Assembly (NCBI GenBank): GCA_014058105.1
Contig: JACGCM010001161.1
Span: 1,302,001-1,366,000, forward strand
Origin: Kingdonia uniflora
Lineage: Eukaryota > Streptophyta > Magnoliopsida > Ranunculales > Circaeasteraceae
Direction of reading: 5' to 3'
Length of the DNA: 64,000 nucleotides
The translations under genes and the position numbers were made by a program. Below, piece after piece: positions 45,101-57,618 of the stretch. Each line of letters starts with the position of its first letter. Position 1 is the first letter of the stretch. Under the pieces are notes generated by a model. The model was not told the DNA's origin and made no database searches. It saw only the letters and a list, made by a program, of their open reading frames with translations.

Positions 45101-48100
45101 TGTTGATCCGGGTAGTCAGAAAAACTTAATTTATGAGACGTTAGTGAAGAAGATGGGTTTGGATACTACAGCTCACCCTAAGCCGTATGGTTTGGGGTGT
45201 ATTAAGAAAGACGCAGAGTTGATGATCACGAAGCAGTGTACATTCAAGTTTACGATCACTGAAAGGTTTATTGACGAGGTGATATGCGAGGTGGCTCATT
45301 TAGATGTATCAGGTCATCTTGGGTAGCCCTTATCTTTGGGACCGAGATGCGATTCATTACCGTAGAGATCGCAAGTATCGTCTTTAAAGGAGGGAAAGGA
45401 GTTCCATATCAATGTTTGTAAAGAGCATGTCACCGTGAATAATTTAGTAACGGCGACTCAGGTGAAAAGGTTGGTTAATGCGAGCGGCAAGTTTGTATTA
45501 TTGGTGCGACCGGTTCAAGAAGATATGTCGGTTAAAGTGTTGTCTACGATGACAAAATCTCTAAAGCAACAAACCGAAATGGGTGTGGACAACAAAATAG
45601 TTGACAGGTTATCTCGACCCCCATTACCAACTATTTCCGCTATGTTAATAGCTATACAGATATAACCTATTGTTCCTTTAGAGTATGTTGCAGGATATGA
45701 TGATCACAAAAGGCGTAGTGTGCTTCACCAGAAGTTGCTGCAAGGCAAGATAAATGAGTATGAATTGCAGGATGGTTTATTTTCCAGGGGTACTCTTTTA
45801 TGTAATCCTGAGGGTGGAGACCGTTTGCATTGGATTAGGGAGACTCATTATTCCTGGGTTGCAGGTCATTTCGGGGTTGAGCAGACTCTTTTGGATTTGC
45901 GGCGTTATGTCTTTTGGCCGAAGATACGAGAGGATGTTGATCGTGGTTGCGTTCTATGCAACACATCTCAAGTGAAGTATAAGACTCGACGCGGCAAACA
46001 TCGAGTTGAGTGTACTTTTCAAGAGGGCGACCTAGTTTGGTTGCATTTGGGTAAGGAACGACTAAAGGGGGAAGGTAAGAAACTCATACATATCTGTTAT
46101 GGTCCGTTCACTATACTCAAGAAGATTGGTGGCAACGCATTCCAATCGGATTTACCACCTTTCATGAAAATGTATTCAGTGATTAATACCGAGCATTTGA
46201 AGCTGTTTGAGCCGTCTCTTTTAGATGAAGACTCTACAATTGACACTCGCCTACCGTCAGTTTGATGACTTATGGATGGCAAGAGAAGAGCTGTTGCAGG
46301 AGGATAGTATTCTAGAGAGGAAAGTTCATGCTACAAGACGGGGTAAAATCGAGTCGTTCCGAGTTGGGAAGAAAGGTCAACTACCTAGCAAGTCGAAGTG
46401 GTACAACAGGGAAATGGGCACGGCCGCATTCCCACATCTCCAGTTATAGCTTGAGCAGGAGCTCAAGGATCCTAAAGGGGGGAGCCATGATCCAGGAGGA
46501 TTTGGGTCAATTTTTGACTTTTTGTTCCAATACTCAATTTTTGTTCGAACATAGGCGCATTTTGGCATAGTTTTAGGTCGTGAAAAGGGCATTTTTGTCC
46601 GATCTTGTAACTAGAAACTTGTAACCCTCATAAAAGGGCAAGGCTAGGCAAGATGAGATCATCTTAGATCGATCTAATTTTTTGTAAGTGAGACTAGGGT
46701 TTGAGAGGAATTCAATTGAAATCAAGAGATTGAGCAATTGAAGCTCTAAAAGGAAAATTCTCCCGCCAATTGTTTGTTCTTCATGTTTATTTCTTCAAAT
46801 TAGGTTACTCTCAATTCGATTGTGGATTAATCTAATGAGTCTTCACTGCAAAAAATTACTCTAGAAATTAGATAATAAAAAAAATCAACTTAACTAGACA
46901 TTTGCGACAATAAATTACAACTTATCCTCTAGGGGAAGACTATATCTCCAGTGAAGAAGTTACGCTAGACAACTAGATAGATAAAAATTCAGCTTAAACA
47001 AACTTACGCCAAACAATTACAGTTTATCCTCTAACCGAGAACCGAGTCTTCATAGAGTACTGTTACGTTGTAACCTTAACATAAAATTTAGCTTAACCCA
47101 TCCCTTACGCTAAAAAAATTCAACCACTTACGCCAACAAATTATAGCTTAACTTTTAGGAGAATGCTAAATAATTTTGGCTTTGGTTCGCTTACGCGCCG
47201 TGATTGCATCGATTTCTTCGAACCCATACCCTTGGTCTTCACCAAAATTTGTCCTTACCCATGGCCTTTACGGCTTCACCATTGTTTTCGAACCCTTACC
47301 CATCCTACTCTTGTTTTTAGACCCAAGTTTTTAAACCCTAGTTTTGAGATTGAAAAACCATAGGAGTGCCTCTAGTCTAATTTGGTCTTAATAACCCGAT
47401 TCAAATCTAGAGGAATTTGGGGAGTGCTCCCAAAAGGAAAGCATGTGATTAGACCCACCACCAACTAAAAGACCCCCTCATACCCAATACCCGGCGTGCC
47501 AATACCAATTCCCTACTTTAAATAAAAAAACAACATTCCAAGAATAATTTATAATCACACAAAAGAGTATGGGAAAGTGCACGGCTAGGGAAAAAGTAAT
47601 GACATATTGAAAAGAGCATCTCAGCAGTTAAAGATTTTGCAACTACACTATCTAAAACTCGGATCTTATTTGTAGGCTTTTTTGATTGTTTCTTAAATAT
47701 GAAGAGATAGGGATGTACATGTTCACTGTATATTTGCTAAATGGTTTTGACTCAAATGAGAAATAATAATAATACCTGAGCGGGGCTGAGTCCATCCCAA
47801 GGTTGTTGCATGGTCAAAAGCTCCCATAGAATTACTCCAAAGCTGTAAACATCAGACTTCTCATTTGTTGGTTCTCCACGAAGAAATTCTGGAGCCATCC
47901 ACTCCGGCTGAAAAGGAAATCAAGATGTTATACGCTGGTCAATGCATAACCTGCAAAGATATGGACGAATATATCTGACTTGATTTTCTATGGTATAAGC
48001 TGTAAATTAGTTTTAAGTTCAACAAATTTGCTTATTTATCCAACTATAACTGCCTTTAAGGTGTACGACCAGACCACCTGCGTAGCTGAACTATAAATCG

Positions 48101-51100
48101 ACATTAGAAGAAAAAACACGCTTCAACATATTGATAAATCCAAGTGATGATTAATCTTTGATAAGAGTAATGAAAGTCTACTTTTAGGGGAAATCATCTA
48201 ACAGGACCGTAATACATTTATATCTCCCATAACTTCATAAAATTAGGGACGGGGAAAGCAGCACGATAAAAAAATAACTGGTTAAGCAAACTATTGAAAC
48301 AGCCCATATATATGATTATCCCATAGTCGAGTCTTCATTAATTTAATAACAGTTAACTAGATCAACTTTTATGGATAAAAATAAATTTCAGGTTCACTCA
48401 GAATATCCCTACAGGTATGAATAGAGACTTACACATCAAAATTTAAAGAGACAGCAAAGATAGAATTTGCCTAATTTCCCATAATCTGAGCTGCATTTTA
48501 GACAAATACACAAGCTTTCGGCATATACTACGTATAAACACACAAATTCTTAGTTTCATGGTTATATCTTTTATAAGCACCCAAGTATGTTTGTGAATTT
48601 AAGAGATGAAGTCCGATGATCAAAGGGATTTTTTTTCCTTGGCATGATCATAGGGACTTTGCTAATGAGAAAAAGGGGGAACATTTTATCATCAAGTTTC
48701 TGCAAACAATTGTCTTTTGTGGATCAGACGCTAAAAGTGTCTAACAGTGTCGGATAGTTGACTGACGAAATAAGTTGTTAGATCTGAATCCTAGGATTAA
48801 AAAGTACTAAGAAATAATGTAGGAGAGGCACCCGAACTGGATATATTTATGTGAATAGTGGATTATAGAGATTAAGCATGTTGAGTGAATTGCTAAAGTA
48901 TCAAGACAATAATGCCGAAGGCATGCTGAAAGATAAAAGTAGAGTAACTAATAAAAAATGTAATGCCGTGACACGGGTTTTAGCTATCTCTGCACGTCTT
49001 TAAAAATCCGGCGCGTCAGTCTCCCAATCGTTTAGTGGTTATACTAGTTTAATTACAGTTAACTAGAACAACTTTTATGGATAAAAATAAATTTCAGGTT
49101 CACTCGGAATATCCCTAAAGGTATGAATAGAGACATACACATCAAAATTGAAAGAGACAACAAAGAGAAAGAAAGAAACACTTACTGTGCCAGCAACAGA
49201 CTTCGATGATAAAAAGGTGTTCGCTTTGAATCTTGACAAACCAAAATCACAAACCTGCATAAATTGAAATATATGATGAAACAAAACAAAATATACTAAA
49301 TGCAAAATTTAACACAGTTTTAACTCATCTAGCCTACCTTCACTGTCCAATTCTTGTCGACCAACAAATTTGGAGATTTAAGATCCCAGTGAACGACAGG
49401 AGGGTTTAGGCAATGGAGATAATTGATACCCTTAGCCTGCATAAATAATGAAAGTCAATGCCAAAAGCAAATAGAAAGTTCTGAAGTACGAGAAAATAGA
49501 TCAAAATATCGATCAATATCCCAGTACATATGATCTGATATCCCAATACATTGGCTGGATACATTCTGTAAGAAATGTTGAAATCTTAATTAACAGGGAA
49601 TACTGGTAAGTGTTATGATATTATATTTATATGGAATATTGTGAAAAATGATTTTGTAATGATATGACGGAAGGTATCAAGATATATTGACTATATTGGT
49701 GATCTTAAAATAACACAGATATCGGATCATATACAAATATTGGGAAGTAATAAAGAGACACTGAAGTTCAAACGAACCACATCTAGCGCCATGCGTAACC
49801 ACCTCCGTTTATCCAAGAGTTCGCCAGCTGATGCTCTATGTATGAGGCGGTAAAGGCTACCTCTGTACGGAAAATTTTCAGGATAGGAAATGGACATTTG
49901 TTGCGAGCTAATCCTGTTCAGTTATGAGAAAAAATAATCGCAAACAACTTACCTAGGTAAATATTCTGTCACTATTGACAGATGTGGACGCTTAGTAACT
50001 GCACCCATGAAGAGAACAACATTTGGATGTCGCACACGTTTCATTATGGAAACCTGCATGTAAATAACTCGTTAAACAGAAATCATATACAAGATCTTCT
50101 GTAGGTTAACACGAATATGAGAACTAAATATTCTACATCTAAAACCGTTATGTAGCAGCATATATAGTTTTATTACTCTATATATAAGGACCAAATTCTA
50201 CAAAAAATCTTATACTAGCTGGAATTCTTAAATACTCACTCTAATGCAACACTTGGGAAGATGATATTTAAGACATGCTAAATGAAGCACATTCAAAAAT
50301 AATCTGGACAAATTGTAAACTAGACGTTAATATTGAATAGTAAATATATCAGCTTGCATACACCAAATACATACCTCTCTCAGAAACTCTTTCAATTGAT
50401 CATCGTTGAAATCTTTAATACTTAGAATCTTGACCGCAACATCCTGCATTACATTTTTTTTAATAAAATAAATGACTGAAATAGACAAATTCTAGTTTGG
50501 TAATAATACATGAAGATGATTTGAGAAAAGCCAGTGTGTTTCTTTTGTTCGTTCTGTTGGTACGTGCAAAAGAAAAATGTCCTTGACATTTTTTTATTTT
50601 TTGACACTACCCTGTGCACGTTATGTGTTACTCCCATCAAATAAGTAGTGTCAGCAAATTTATATGCTCTAGAGAGCTCTAAGACAGTGACTTATACAGA
50701 TGATACTGTTATGAACTTCAATTTACTAACCGATCCATGCCATTCAGCACGGTGAACTGTTCCAAATGAACCTGTAACAGATGAAGACACAGAACTATCA
50801 GTAGAACATAAGAGCATCTCCAATGGTTTTTCCTCCTAAATTATAAATTTGCATCCAATGGAACAAGTGTTTTCCTCCATTGGCAAAATGTAAAACATGG
50901 TGGAGCCGTAAAATTGGACAGTGGATTTTTTTTGCAAAATAGATTCAGCGGGAAATCAGCTTCGGCAAGATTTGAGAATTACCACACCCTGGTTGGATCT
51001 GTGTTATGCAGATCATATAGGCGCGCATGTGTGCAGGGCAGATTTCGCATCTCGGTTCGTAAAAATTGGATTTATACAACATCGGTTTTTTGACCTCCCA

Positions 51101-54100
51101 CTATTAAAACCCGTTTTTACAACACCATTGGAGATGCTCTAACAGAAATCACAAATTTTCTTATTGAAACGGAAACTGCTAGCAATTAACAATTCTTGCA
51201 AGATTTTTTTTTTGAAACAAAGTAAAAGTTCCTTTGCTTTGTGAAACAAAGTTTGCCGTATTGATTAATGAAAATAGAAATAGTACCAGCACCAATACGT
51301 TCTTTCATGTTCAATTCTTCCCATGATATCTCAAGCCAGTCCATTGCAAGTGAAGGCTCGAGATTTAAATACTTGGGGTTGGTGACATTATGGCAAATGC
51401 CTCTTTTCTTATTGTCCTCCGCAGGGGGAAATCTCACAATCTGGGAACAACGCTTGAAATCATCTTTGACACGAGGTACCATCGACGGTTCCAATCTTCG
51501 ACAGGCTTTTCCAATCTGGAACGAGATGAAAGCCTTCGAGTCCTCAAGCAACCCACTGTCCTGCACTGGATGAAATTTTTCTCCCATGCCTGGCTGAGTC
51601 CAACCTTGATAATGGTCATTTGCTACAAACACATTCATAATTCGCGAATTAGCTCATTTCTAGAAACTTTGAGGATAGTAGCATATACTTTTGAGAATAA
51701 TTTGTGTACATGTACCAACTTACAGAATATACAAGCTACTTAAAATCATAGACTTAGGCATAAGGAGAGAGAAAAAGGAACCTAATACAGTAATCTAATT
51801 GTAGTGTCTCAAGAAGAGGCATTTGACGTTGCCTAGAGAAATGGTTGTAGTCAGTCACTAACGATGAAACCATTCCTATAGAAATGGTAGTAGCTATCCA
51901 AAACAAAACAAATGCATTCGTCCAGCATCAAGAACTTCAACCATAGTGCTTAAGGTGAAAGAGATATATGACACCTGAGTTTCGAGGCTCGAAGTTTGTT
52001 GCAGGACTAAAACATGAATTTTCCATATAAGGCTGTTGAGAACCTTTAAGATTAGGAATTTGGAAAGGTGAAGGCATTGATGAAAGTGAAGCTCCATTAA
52101 TTGAGGAATCTGGACCATGGATATTTCCTGGTTCCCCCACTAAATCAACCACATATTCTCTGTAAGAAAATATCAACAAAGAGATTTAACATGAAAACAT
52201 GAAAAAAACTTAATATTTTTTTTTTTGCTGAAGTAGCTAGATAAACACCTAATTAAACAGCATGAATCATGGATCCAAATAATCGAGATCCTAGATATAC
52301 ATCAAAATCCTGGTACGGCAAACTTGAACTAGTGTAAACATTATATCCATCCGATCCAGTAAATGATACAATATATCATGATTTATTGTCTCCAAGATAT
52401 CAAAATGTACCTATAAGAGCATCTCCTAAAGTACCGCACTCACTTGGTTTTAGAGGTGCCACGTAGGATTTTCGTCCTCCAACAGTACCTTACTCACTTG
52501 TTTTTTCTCCTCAAAAAACAAGGTTGAGCTTTGCTTTCCAAGGTGCAACCTTGCTTTTTACGTCCCGATCGGGCGCCCAAATATTGGGCGTTTGTTTTTT
52601 TTCTAATCGGACGCCTAAGGTTTGGGCGCCCAACTGTTTACAGTTCGAAGCCTGATATTTTTTTATTTTTTCGAAAAAAAATGAAACGGGCGTCCAACAT
52701 TTAGGCGCATGCTAAAAAAACCAACTAAGGTACTGTTCGATGAAATTGGACCTCACTCAGTTGGATTTTGGTTTTTTTTCACCCAATTGAGTGAGGTACT
52801 TTAGGAGATGCTCTAACACTCTTGGTAGAACATTTTACTACCACTTAGCATTCATTTTTTTGCTCAAAATGAAAGAAGGAAAAAATAAATAAAAACTATG
52901 GGTGATATCTCCCCAATATCCTAGGTCAAACTAATCAGTGCCCAAGAAACATCTTCAGGATTATCAAAGGTTACAGCTTAAATGGTACTCCTTAAAGACA
53001 AAAGGAAATCTAGAAACAAGAACATAACCTTAACTTAATCAAACATAAAGTGGCACGAACCTTGAGAAGTGCCTGTCATCTCCAATTTTCACTAGACAGG
53101 AAGACCTATGGTCTGCTAGACAATAATTGCAACCTCGAGCTATCCGGCATGGCAAGCCTATGTGATCCGCCAATTTCTGCACACCCAAAATAAACCAGTT
53201 AAAACCTTCAAAAAACACGTCTTTCTTGTAAGCTGTAGTAATATATTTCTTAGGAGTTGCATTTTAAAGATAACTTTGTTATATTGTGTCTCAAAATAGT
53301 AGGCCCTGTTCTATTGACTACAAAACCACACTTGAAAAAACTAGCTATGATTTGGAAAGAAAAGTTTGTACTTGGATGTTTAGATTAGTATTCAGGAAAC
53401 AAATGATGATTTTAATTATGTAGAAGTTACTAAGGGAAAAACGATAAGTAGCATGCACATCACCTTGAAAAGAATGGCGCGATGCCTACAAAGCCCTGTA
53501 GATAAGCTGCCAATTGGGAGTACGATACATCGTTGACAGTCTTTCAATCTATTGCTAACGAGTTTCCATTGCATATGAAGATCACCTTGCTCTACTGGAA
53601 AAGCGCCCCTTTATATTCAACAAATTTAGCACGCATAAAAGACATTCACAAAAATATCTGGGTCATCTGACAATAAGAACTGCGGACTTACCCCATATGG
53701 ATAGAAACAAGTTTTCCAAGCTTTTCAACCAATAAAAACGTATTTCCCGAAGCAGCGTAATTAAGTTCCCGTGCTTTGTCTTCAAGTTCTTTAAGACGTA
53801 AATCTCCACGTTTATCAATAAGTACCACCTCCATTGATGTATTGCTAGGATCCACATCTTTAAGCGACATTAAAGATGGCAAGCGTCTCCCTTCCTCAAA
53901 CTCATTGCACATCACCCACAGGTATGGATTCATCCCCAGAATGCTATAAAACCCATCTGAGATCCTATCAGAATAAGATAAGCATCCACTCACCTGAAAG
54001 CATGCAAGAGGAAGGTGCAAGAAGAAGATTGAAGAACCGAGGACACTGATATCTAAAATCATATAAATTATAAAGGCAATTAACAAATTTATTTACGCGA

Positions 54101-57100
54101 TATCATAACTAGTTTTACAGTTTTAAGACAGACACAGATATCTCAATAAGATGTAATATATCCGCAAATATCATTATTTACTCTGACATATCCTGTTATT
54201 TCTCATTTACCAAAAATATTTTCTTTACTGCAACATTTCACATACTTCGTCCAAGTTTTCCCAATTCCACTCAACTTCTTTGAAGTTCTTTTCATCTCTT
54301 CCAAATCGCCCCTAATTTTCCTCATTCTTCCATGTTACCACATCCTCTCCCGCTTCCCAAATTCTTACACTCACAATTTCCCTTCTCAAGCTACCACATA
54401 ATTTCCCGCAGTTTTCCTCTTATACATTACCCAGAAAATTTCTACACAAGGCCTAAAGTGCCCAAAAAATTACAATCAGTACCTTGCAATTTAAACAATT
54501 ACATCTAGACCCTATATTTTTACTTGTGTTTCATTTGCTACACTACTATTTCAAAATGGCAAAACTACCATGTATTTTGATAACACTAATCAACTAGATG
54601 AACGAGTGAAAAAGGTTCTGCTAAATATTAGTATCCAAACTGTGAAGGACTTCTTCCTCACTTAATTATACTTATTAGGTCTCTTTTTTCTATACCTCTC
54701 ACTTATACGTATTGGTTCTTATGAAAAATTCTTTAATCTTAGGCTGCTTCTAATGGTTATATCAATCTCCCCCTAAATCCTTAATAATATTTGTTTGTTG
54801 CAATTGAATTCAATACTAGTTTAGGCCTCATCTTAGGGACAATAATAATAACCATAGAGGTATTGATAACGATACGGTTGCTTCAAATTCATTGACCGAA
54901 GCAGATTCTTTTGAAGAACGAGGAAGTTATGATAGTTTTGATCGAATACAATCATTATTTCTCTCCATTGTGTTCATCATCGATGCGCGGTATTTGGTAT
55001 GTCATGAGAAGTCTGGGCCGAAGTATGAGCAACTAGCCGAAGTAGAATAATTGAATTAAAGAAAATACCTCAAAGATTGTATCTTTTGTTTACAGATTGC
55101 AATTAAATAAAGATATTTGAAAGTTGAAAAGGGCAAATTTGGTATTTCAGGATTTCAGGGTACTAAATGAAATACAAATTTGATAATAGGGTCGTCTCTT
55201 AGTTTATCAAAGTTTGAGGTATCAAATGTAACTTATGATACACTTTAGGCCCTATACAGAAATTTTCTCTACATTATCACATTTGCTCAGCTAGGTTACA
55301 AAAATTCAAAATTTCCTCTCAGAGTTCCCCAAAATCCTTAATTTCAGAAATCTCAACAAAAGTCACTCATTTCCTTAATAAATCAATATTCACTCAAAAA
55401 TTCCCCAATAAACAAAAAAATTTGATTTCTCTAAAGAGATCAAAAATTGATCTCTTCTAATCAAAACTTGCCATGTGGCATGAGAGAGAAACATTCAAAA
55501 TTAACTTAACTCCACAAGTTAACACCGTTAGGGACCCTTTTTTAACTCCTCTCTAGTAGAGAAAAAGAAACATGGGAGAAGAAATATAGGTCTATTTTCC
55601 TCTCTTTAACACCGCATTGGTGTCTAATTATCTCATGCAGAAAAATTGGTTGTAGAATTTGGCTTCGAAAGCGCTGACAATCTAAATCCGATTCGTGTGA
55701 GCACATCAGTAGAGAAAAAGAAACATGGGAGAGGAAAGATTTGGCCATGTGAGAAGAAAGTGATAGAGATCGAAAGATAAAGGGAAATGTAGATTTGTTT
55801 GTTTGTTTTGACTAAAGTGTAGTTTGCTTGTTGTACCTTATATTTTGTGTTTTTGTGGTTTTGTTATGGTTTTCTTGGAGAATTGAGGCACACACTAGAC
55901 AACAAACCCGGTTTGTAGAAGATGGAACATGCTTTTCTTTGGATTGGTTTTCATAATAATATCTCAAGTTAGAAACCTACTTCGATTGCATGCCTCAATT
56001 ATTTGCAACCATTTTTAGTCAGGATCTATTGTTGGAAAAGATATGTAGAGCTACAACGACAACCCCGGAAATCCTTCTGTGAACCTCCAATGCATGTCCC
56101 TCGCTACAACTTTCAGACGTAAAACCAAACTCATTCCCCAGAGCATCTTACAGTGCAACTCTCAAGCATCCGCACCCAACATCATCAAGCCTATAAAGAA
56201 TGTGTTAGATTCATAACCATTCCAAGTTGACTTAAGAAGTATGTTTAGAAGGGTGGGTTCTGTCAAACAAATCGATGCGGTAATCATTGTTACCTTCTCC
56301 AAAGATCATGTTACATGGTTATTGCAAGAGCAAGACATGGTTCAGAGAGAGATGGAGGACCATAACACTGGCATGCCATATGAGACCAAACCATCTGCAG
56401 TGAATACCAGGGAGCCTCTCTCACCATTACCTTTTTTGTGAGCTCTGCATTTTCTTATCCACTCGCATACCACTGCACTTTACTCAATCTCATAACACAA
56501 ACCAACCCCTTTACCATGAATTCAAGTCATAACTTCAATAGAAGATATCGAGAGTGAATTCTACCTCAATTCCTGATGCAACGGATAAGAAAGCTCGGGT
56601 ATTTAACATTTTTCCAAGGGAGAGCTCTTATGATAAATACAGGGAGAAGAGATCTATCAATGCAACAGTGCAGAATACTCTTCCACAAAGCTGTACATAA
56701 AGATGGTACCTATTTTTAAAGAGAAGAAGATAGAGGAGGAGTTAAAAAAGGGTCCCAAACGGGTGTTAACCTGTAGAGTTAAGTTAGTTTTGAATGTTTG
56801 CAAGTTTTGATTAGAAGAGATCAATTTTTTTTCCCAATAACATTGACTTCCTTAAATCTTTTTGCAGTTTGTATTTAATATGAAGACTTGCCATATATTC
56901 TGAAACACTAGGATAAATTAGCCAAACTTACATAAATGGTTTCATCTAATCATAGCAAAATTGCAATAAATAATGTAGAATTGAGTCCTATAATAGGATA
57001 TACAAAATGGATTGAAAATGAAGTAAATGTGCAGATAAATTGAGAAGAATATATACATACCCAGAGACGATAAGAAACTGATTCTGCCTCAGATGATGCA

Positions 57101-57618
57101 ACATGCGTCTCCGATGACATATTTTCTTCAGCAAGAGATGCTTGAGACGATAGTCTAACTGCGAGAGCAAGCTGAAGATAATAGCTTTCGCGTGATCTCT
57201 GCGCCAAACTTTTTGTATTCTTTTCATCCTCCTCATTTATCTTGGTGGAAGAAGCCTGACGGCCTAAAATCCGATCATGAGTTACAATCATCTCCACCTC
57301 CTCTGGTGTTTCCGATTCAAGCAATAGTTCGCGACTCTCATTGATCAATTTATGATTGTTTCTATCTTCCAAAAGATGACACCATTTCTTTTCTCCTATA
57401 TGTTGTTTTCGGCCTGTGAATGTAGTTAGATTCTTCTTCTCACTCTCACCATCCGTGATTTCTTTCTTCTTCACTTTACAGTCGTTTTCAACATTAAAGC
57501 TCGTTATCGCCTTGGTCTTCTCGTGATCTCCATCGCTATCATGGCGATCAGATAGAAGCTGCTCTGACGAAGGATCTGGAAATTGCCTTGGAAAGAAGTA
57601 AGCCACTCTATGAGGCAT
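42129..57618 (-). CDS. CTR1/EDR1-type Raf-like MAPKKK
   Basis: Fifteen exons with consistent phases give 806 residues: 57618-57061, 53993-53692, 53608-53464, 53176-53061, 52159-51975, 51622-51287, 50771-50731, 50443-50375, 50053-49953, 49862-49778, 49436-49338, 49254-49186, 47907-47776, 42401-42307, 42216-42129. Residues 1-186 start [15 protein letters not shown] and are otherwise low-complexity. An EDR1/CTR1 domain follows (about 187-410: [45 protein letters not shown]). The kinase domain (about 540-800) has [18 protein letters not shown] (K566), HWD (662-664, in place of HRD), DFG (682-684) and APE (707-709). The closest recalled relative is the CTR1-like At4g24480, not CTR1 itself. Introns 1, 4, 6 and 13 hold transposons. 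The product is a cytosolic signalling kinase; its input is unknown. Confidence 0.92.
43106..43503 (+). repeat. 5' LTR of the intronic gypsy element
   Basis: 398 bp. It contains the perfect 16-bp palindrome GTCTATTCGAATAGAC (about 43149-43164) and the related words TTGTTCGAATACA, CTGTTCAAACAG and CTGCTCGAACAAAG. Confidence 0.85.
44212..44961 (+). repeat. 365-bp tandem duplication inside gag
   Basis: The unit starting ATGGCGTTTCATAACCAA occurs at 44212 and 44577 and runs to TATGCACT in each copy. It covers the end of gag and its zinc knuckle, so the element has two knuckles ([14 protein letters not shown] and [14 protein letters not shown]). The first has the full CX2CX4HX4C spacing. Small deletions have since shifted frames in both copies. 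Confidence 0.88.
46488..46829 (+). repeat. 3' LTR of the intronic gypsy element
   Basis: 342 bp. It lacks about 55 bp of the palindrome-rich segment present in the 5' LTR and ends GTGGATTA. The length difference shows deletion after insertion or in the parent. Confidence 0.85.
48341..49166. repeat. Direct duplication in kinase intron 12
   Basis: A 120-bp block (GTTAACTAGAxCAACTTTTATGG through ATGAATAGAGAC to AGACA) occurs at 48341-48460 and 49047-49166. The second copy ends about 20 bases from the donor of exon 12. The intervening sequence contains a Helitron-like motif (48966-48987). Confidence 0.8.
50812..51139. mobile_element. Harbinger-like MITE in kinase intron 6
   Basis: Ends GAGCATCTCCAATGGT and ACCATTGGAGATGCTC are perfect inverted repeats. 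TAA flanks both sides (50809-50811 and 51140-51142). 328 bp, no coding. Confidence 0.9.
52417..52813. mobile_element. Harbinger-like MITE in kinase intron 4
   Basis: Ends GAGCATCTCCTAAAGTACC and GGTACTTTAGGAGATGCTC are perfect inverted repeats with TAA on both sides (52414-52416 and 52814-52816). About 400 bp. The interior repeats GGGCGCCCAA/GGGCGTCCAA words that would pair. Confidence 0.9.
55412..56832. mobile_element. Long-TIR DNA transposon (1.4 kb) in kinase intron 1
   Basis: Left sequence (55442-55558) and right sequence (56732-56832) are inverted repeats of about 100-115 bp. Both contain ATTGATCTCTTCTAATCAAA, AACTTAACTC and GGGACCCTTTTTTAACTCC. The left arm has about 22 extra bases. 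CCCAATAA occurs at 55404-55411 and 56833-56840, a probable 8-bp target duplication. Long TIRs suggest a Mutator-like or hAT non-autonomous element. An internal 37-bp repeat (GTAGAGAAAAAGAAACATGG at about 55555 and 55712) is also present. Confidence 0.8.

Larger units (their letters stand above)
43106..46829 (+). mobile_element. Deleted Ty3/gypsy element in a kinase intron
   Basis: The LTRs at 43106-43503 and 46488-46829 share TGATCCA and (GTGGATTA/GTAGATTA) ends. A TGGTATCAG primer binding site (43506) and an AAAGGGGGGAG purine tract (46474-46484) are present. Internal sequence is clearly homologous to the 19924-25535 element. Compared with it, about 1.27 kb (all reverse transcriptase and most RNase H) is missing after the protease region (near 45590). 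About 0.67 kb (integrase core) is missing after CVLCNTS (near 45970). It is non-autonomous and lies in kinase intron 13, opposite to its host. No clear target duplication was seen. Confidence 0.9.

Noticed and set aside
43101..46834. Target-site duplication of the intronic gypsy element
   Set aside because: The flanks ATATT and ATCTA do not match well enough to claim one.
51268..51743. Plus-strand open frames across kinase exon 6
   Set aside because: They are antisense to a coding exon with confirmed splice phase.
53591..53608. Acceptor TTTTCCAG as the start of kinase exon 3
   Set aside because: It would create a stop at once; the upstream acceptor ATATAAAG restores the frame and gives [12 protein letters not shown], which fits the family.
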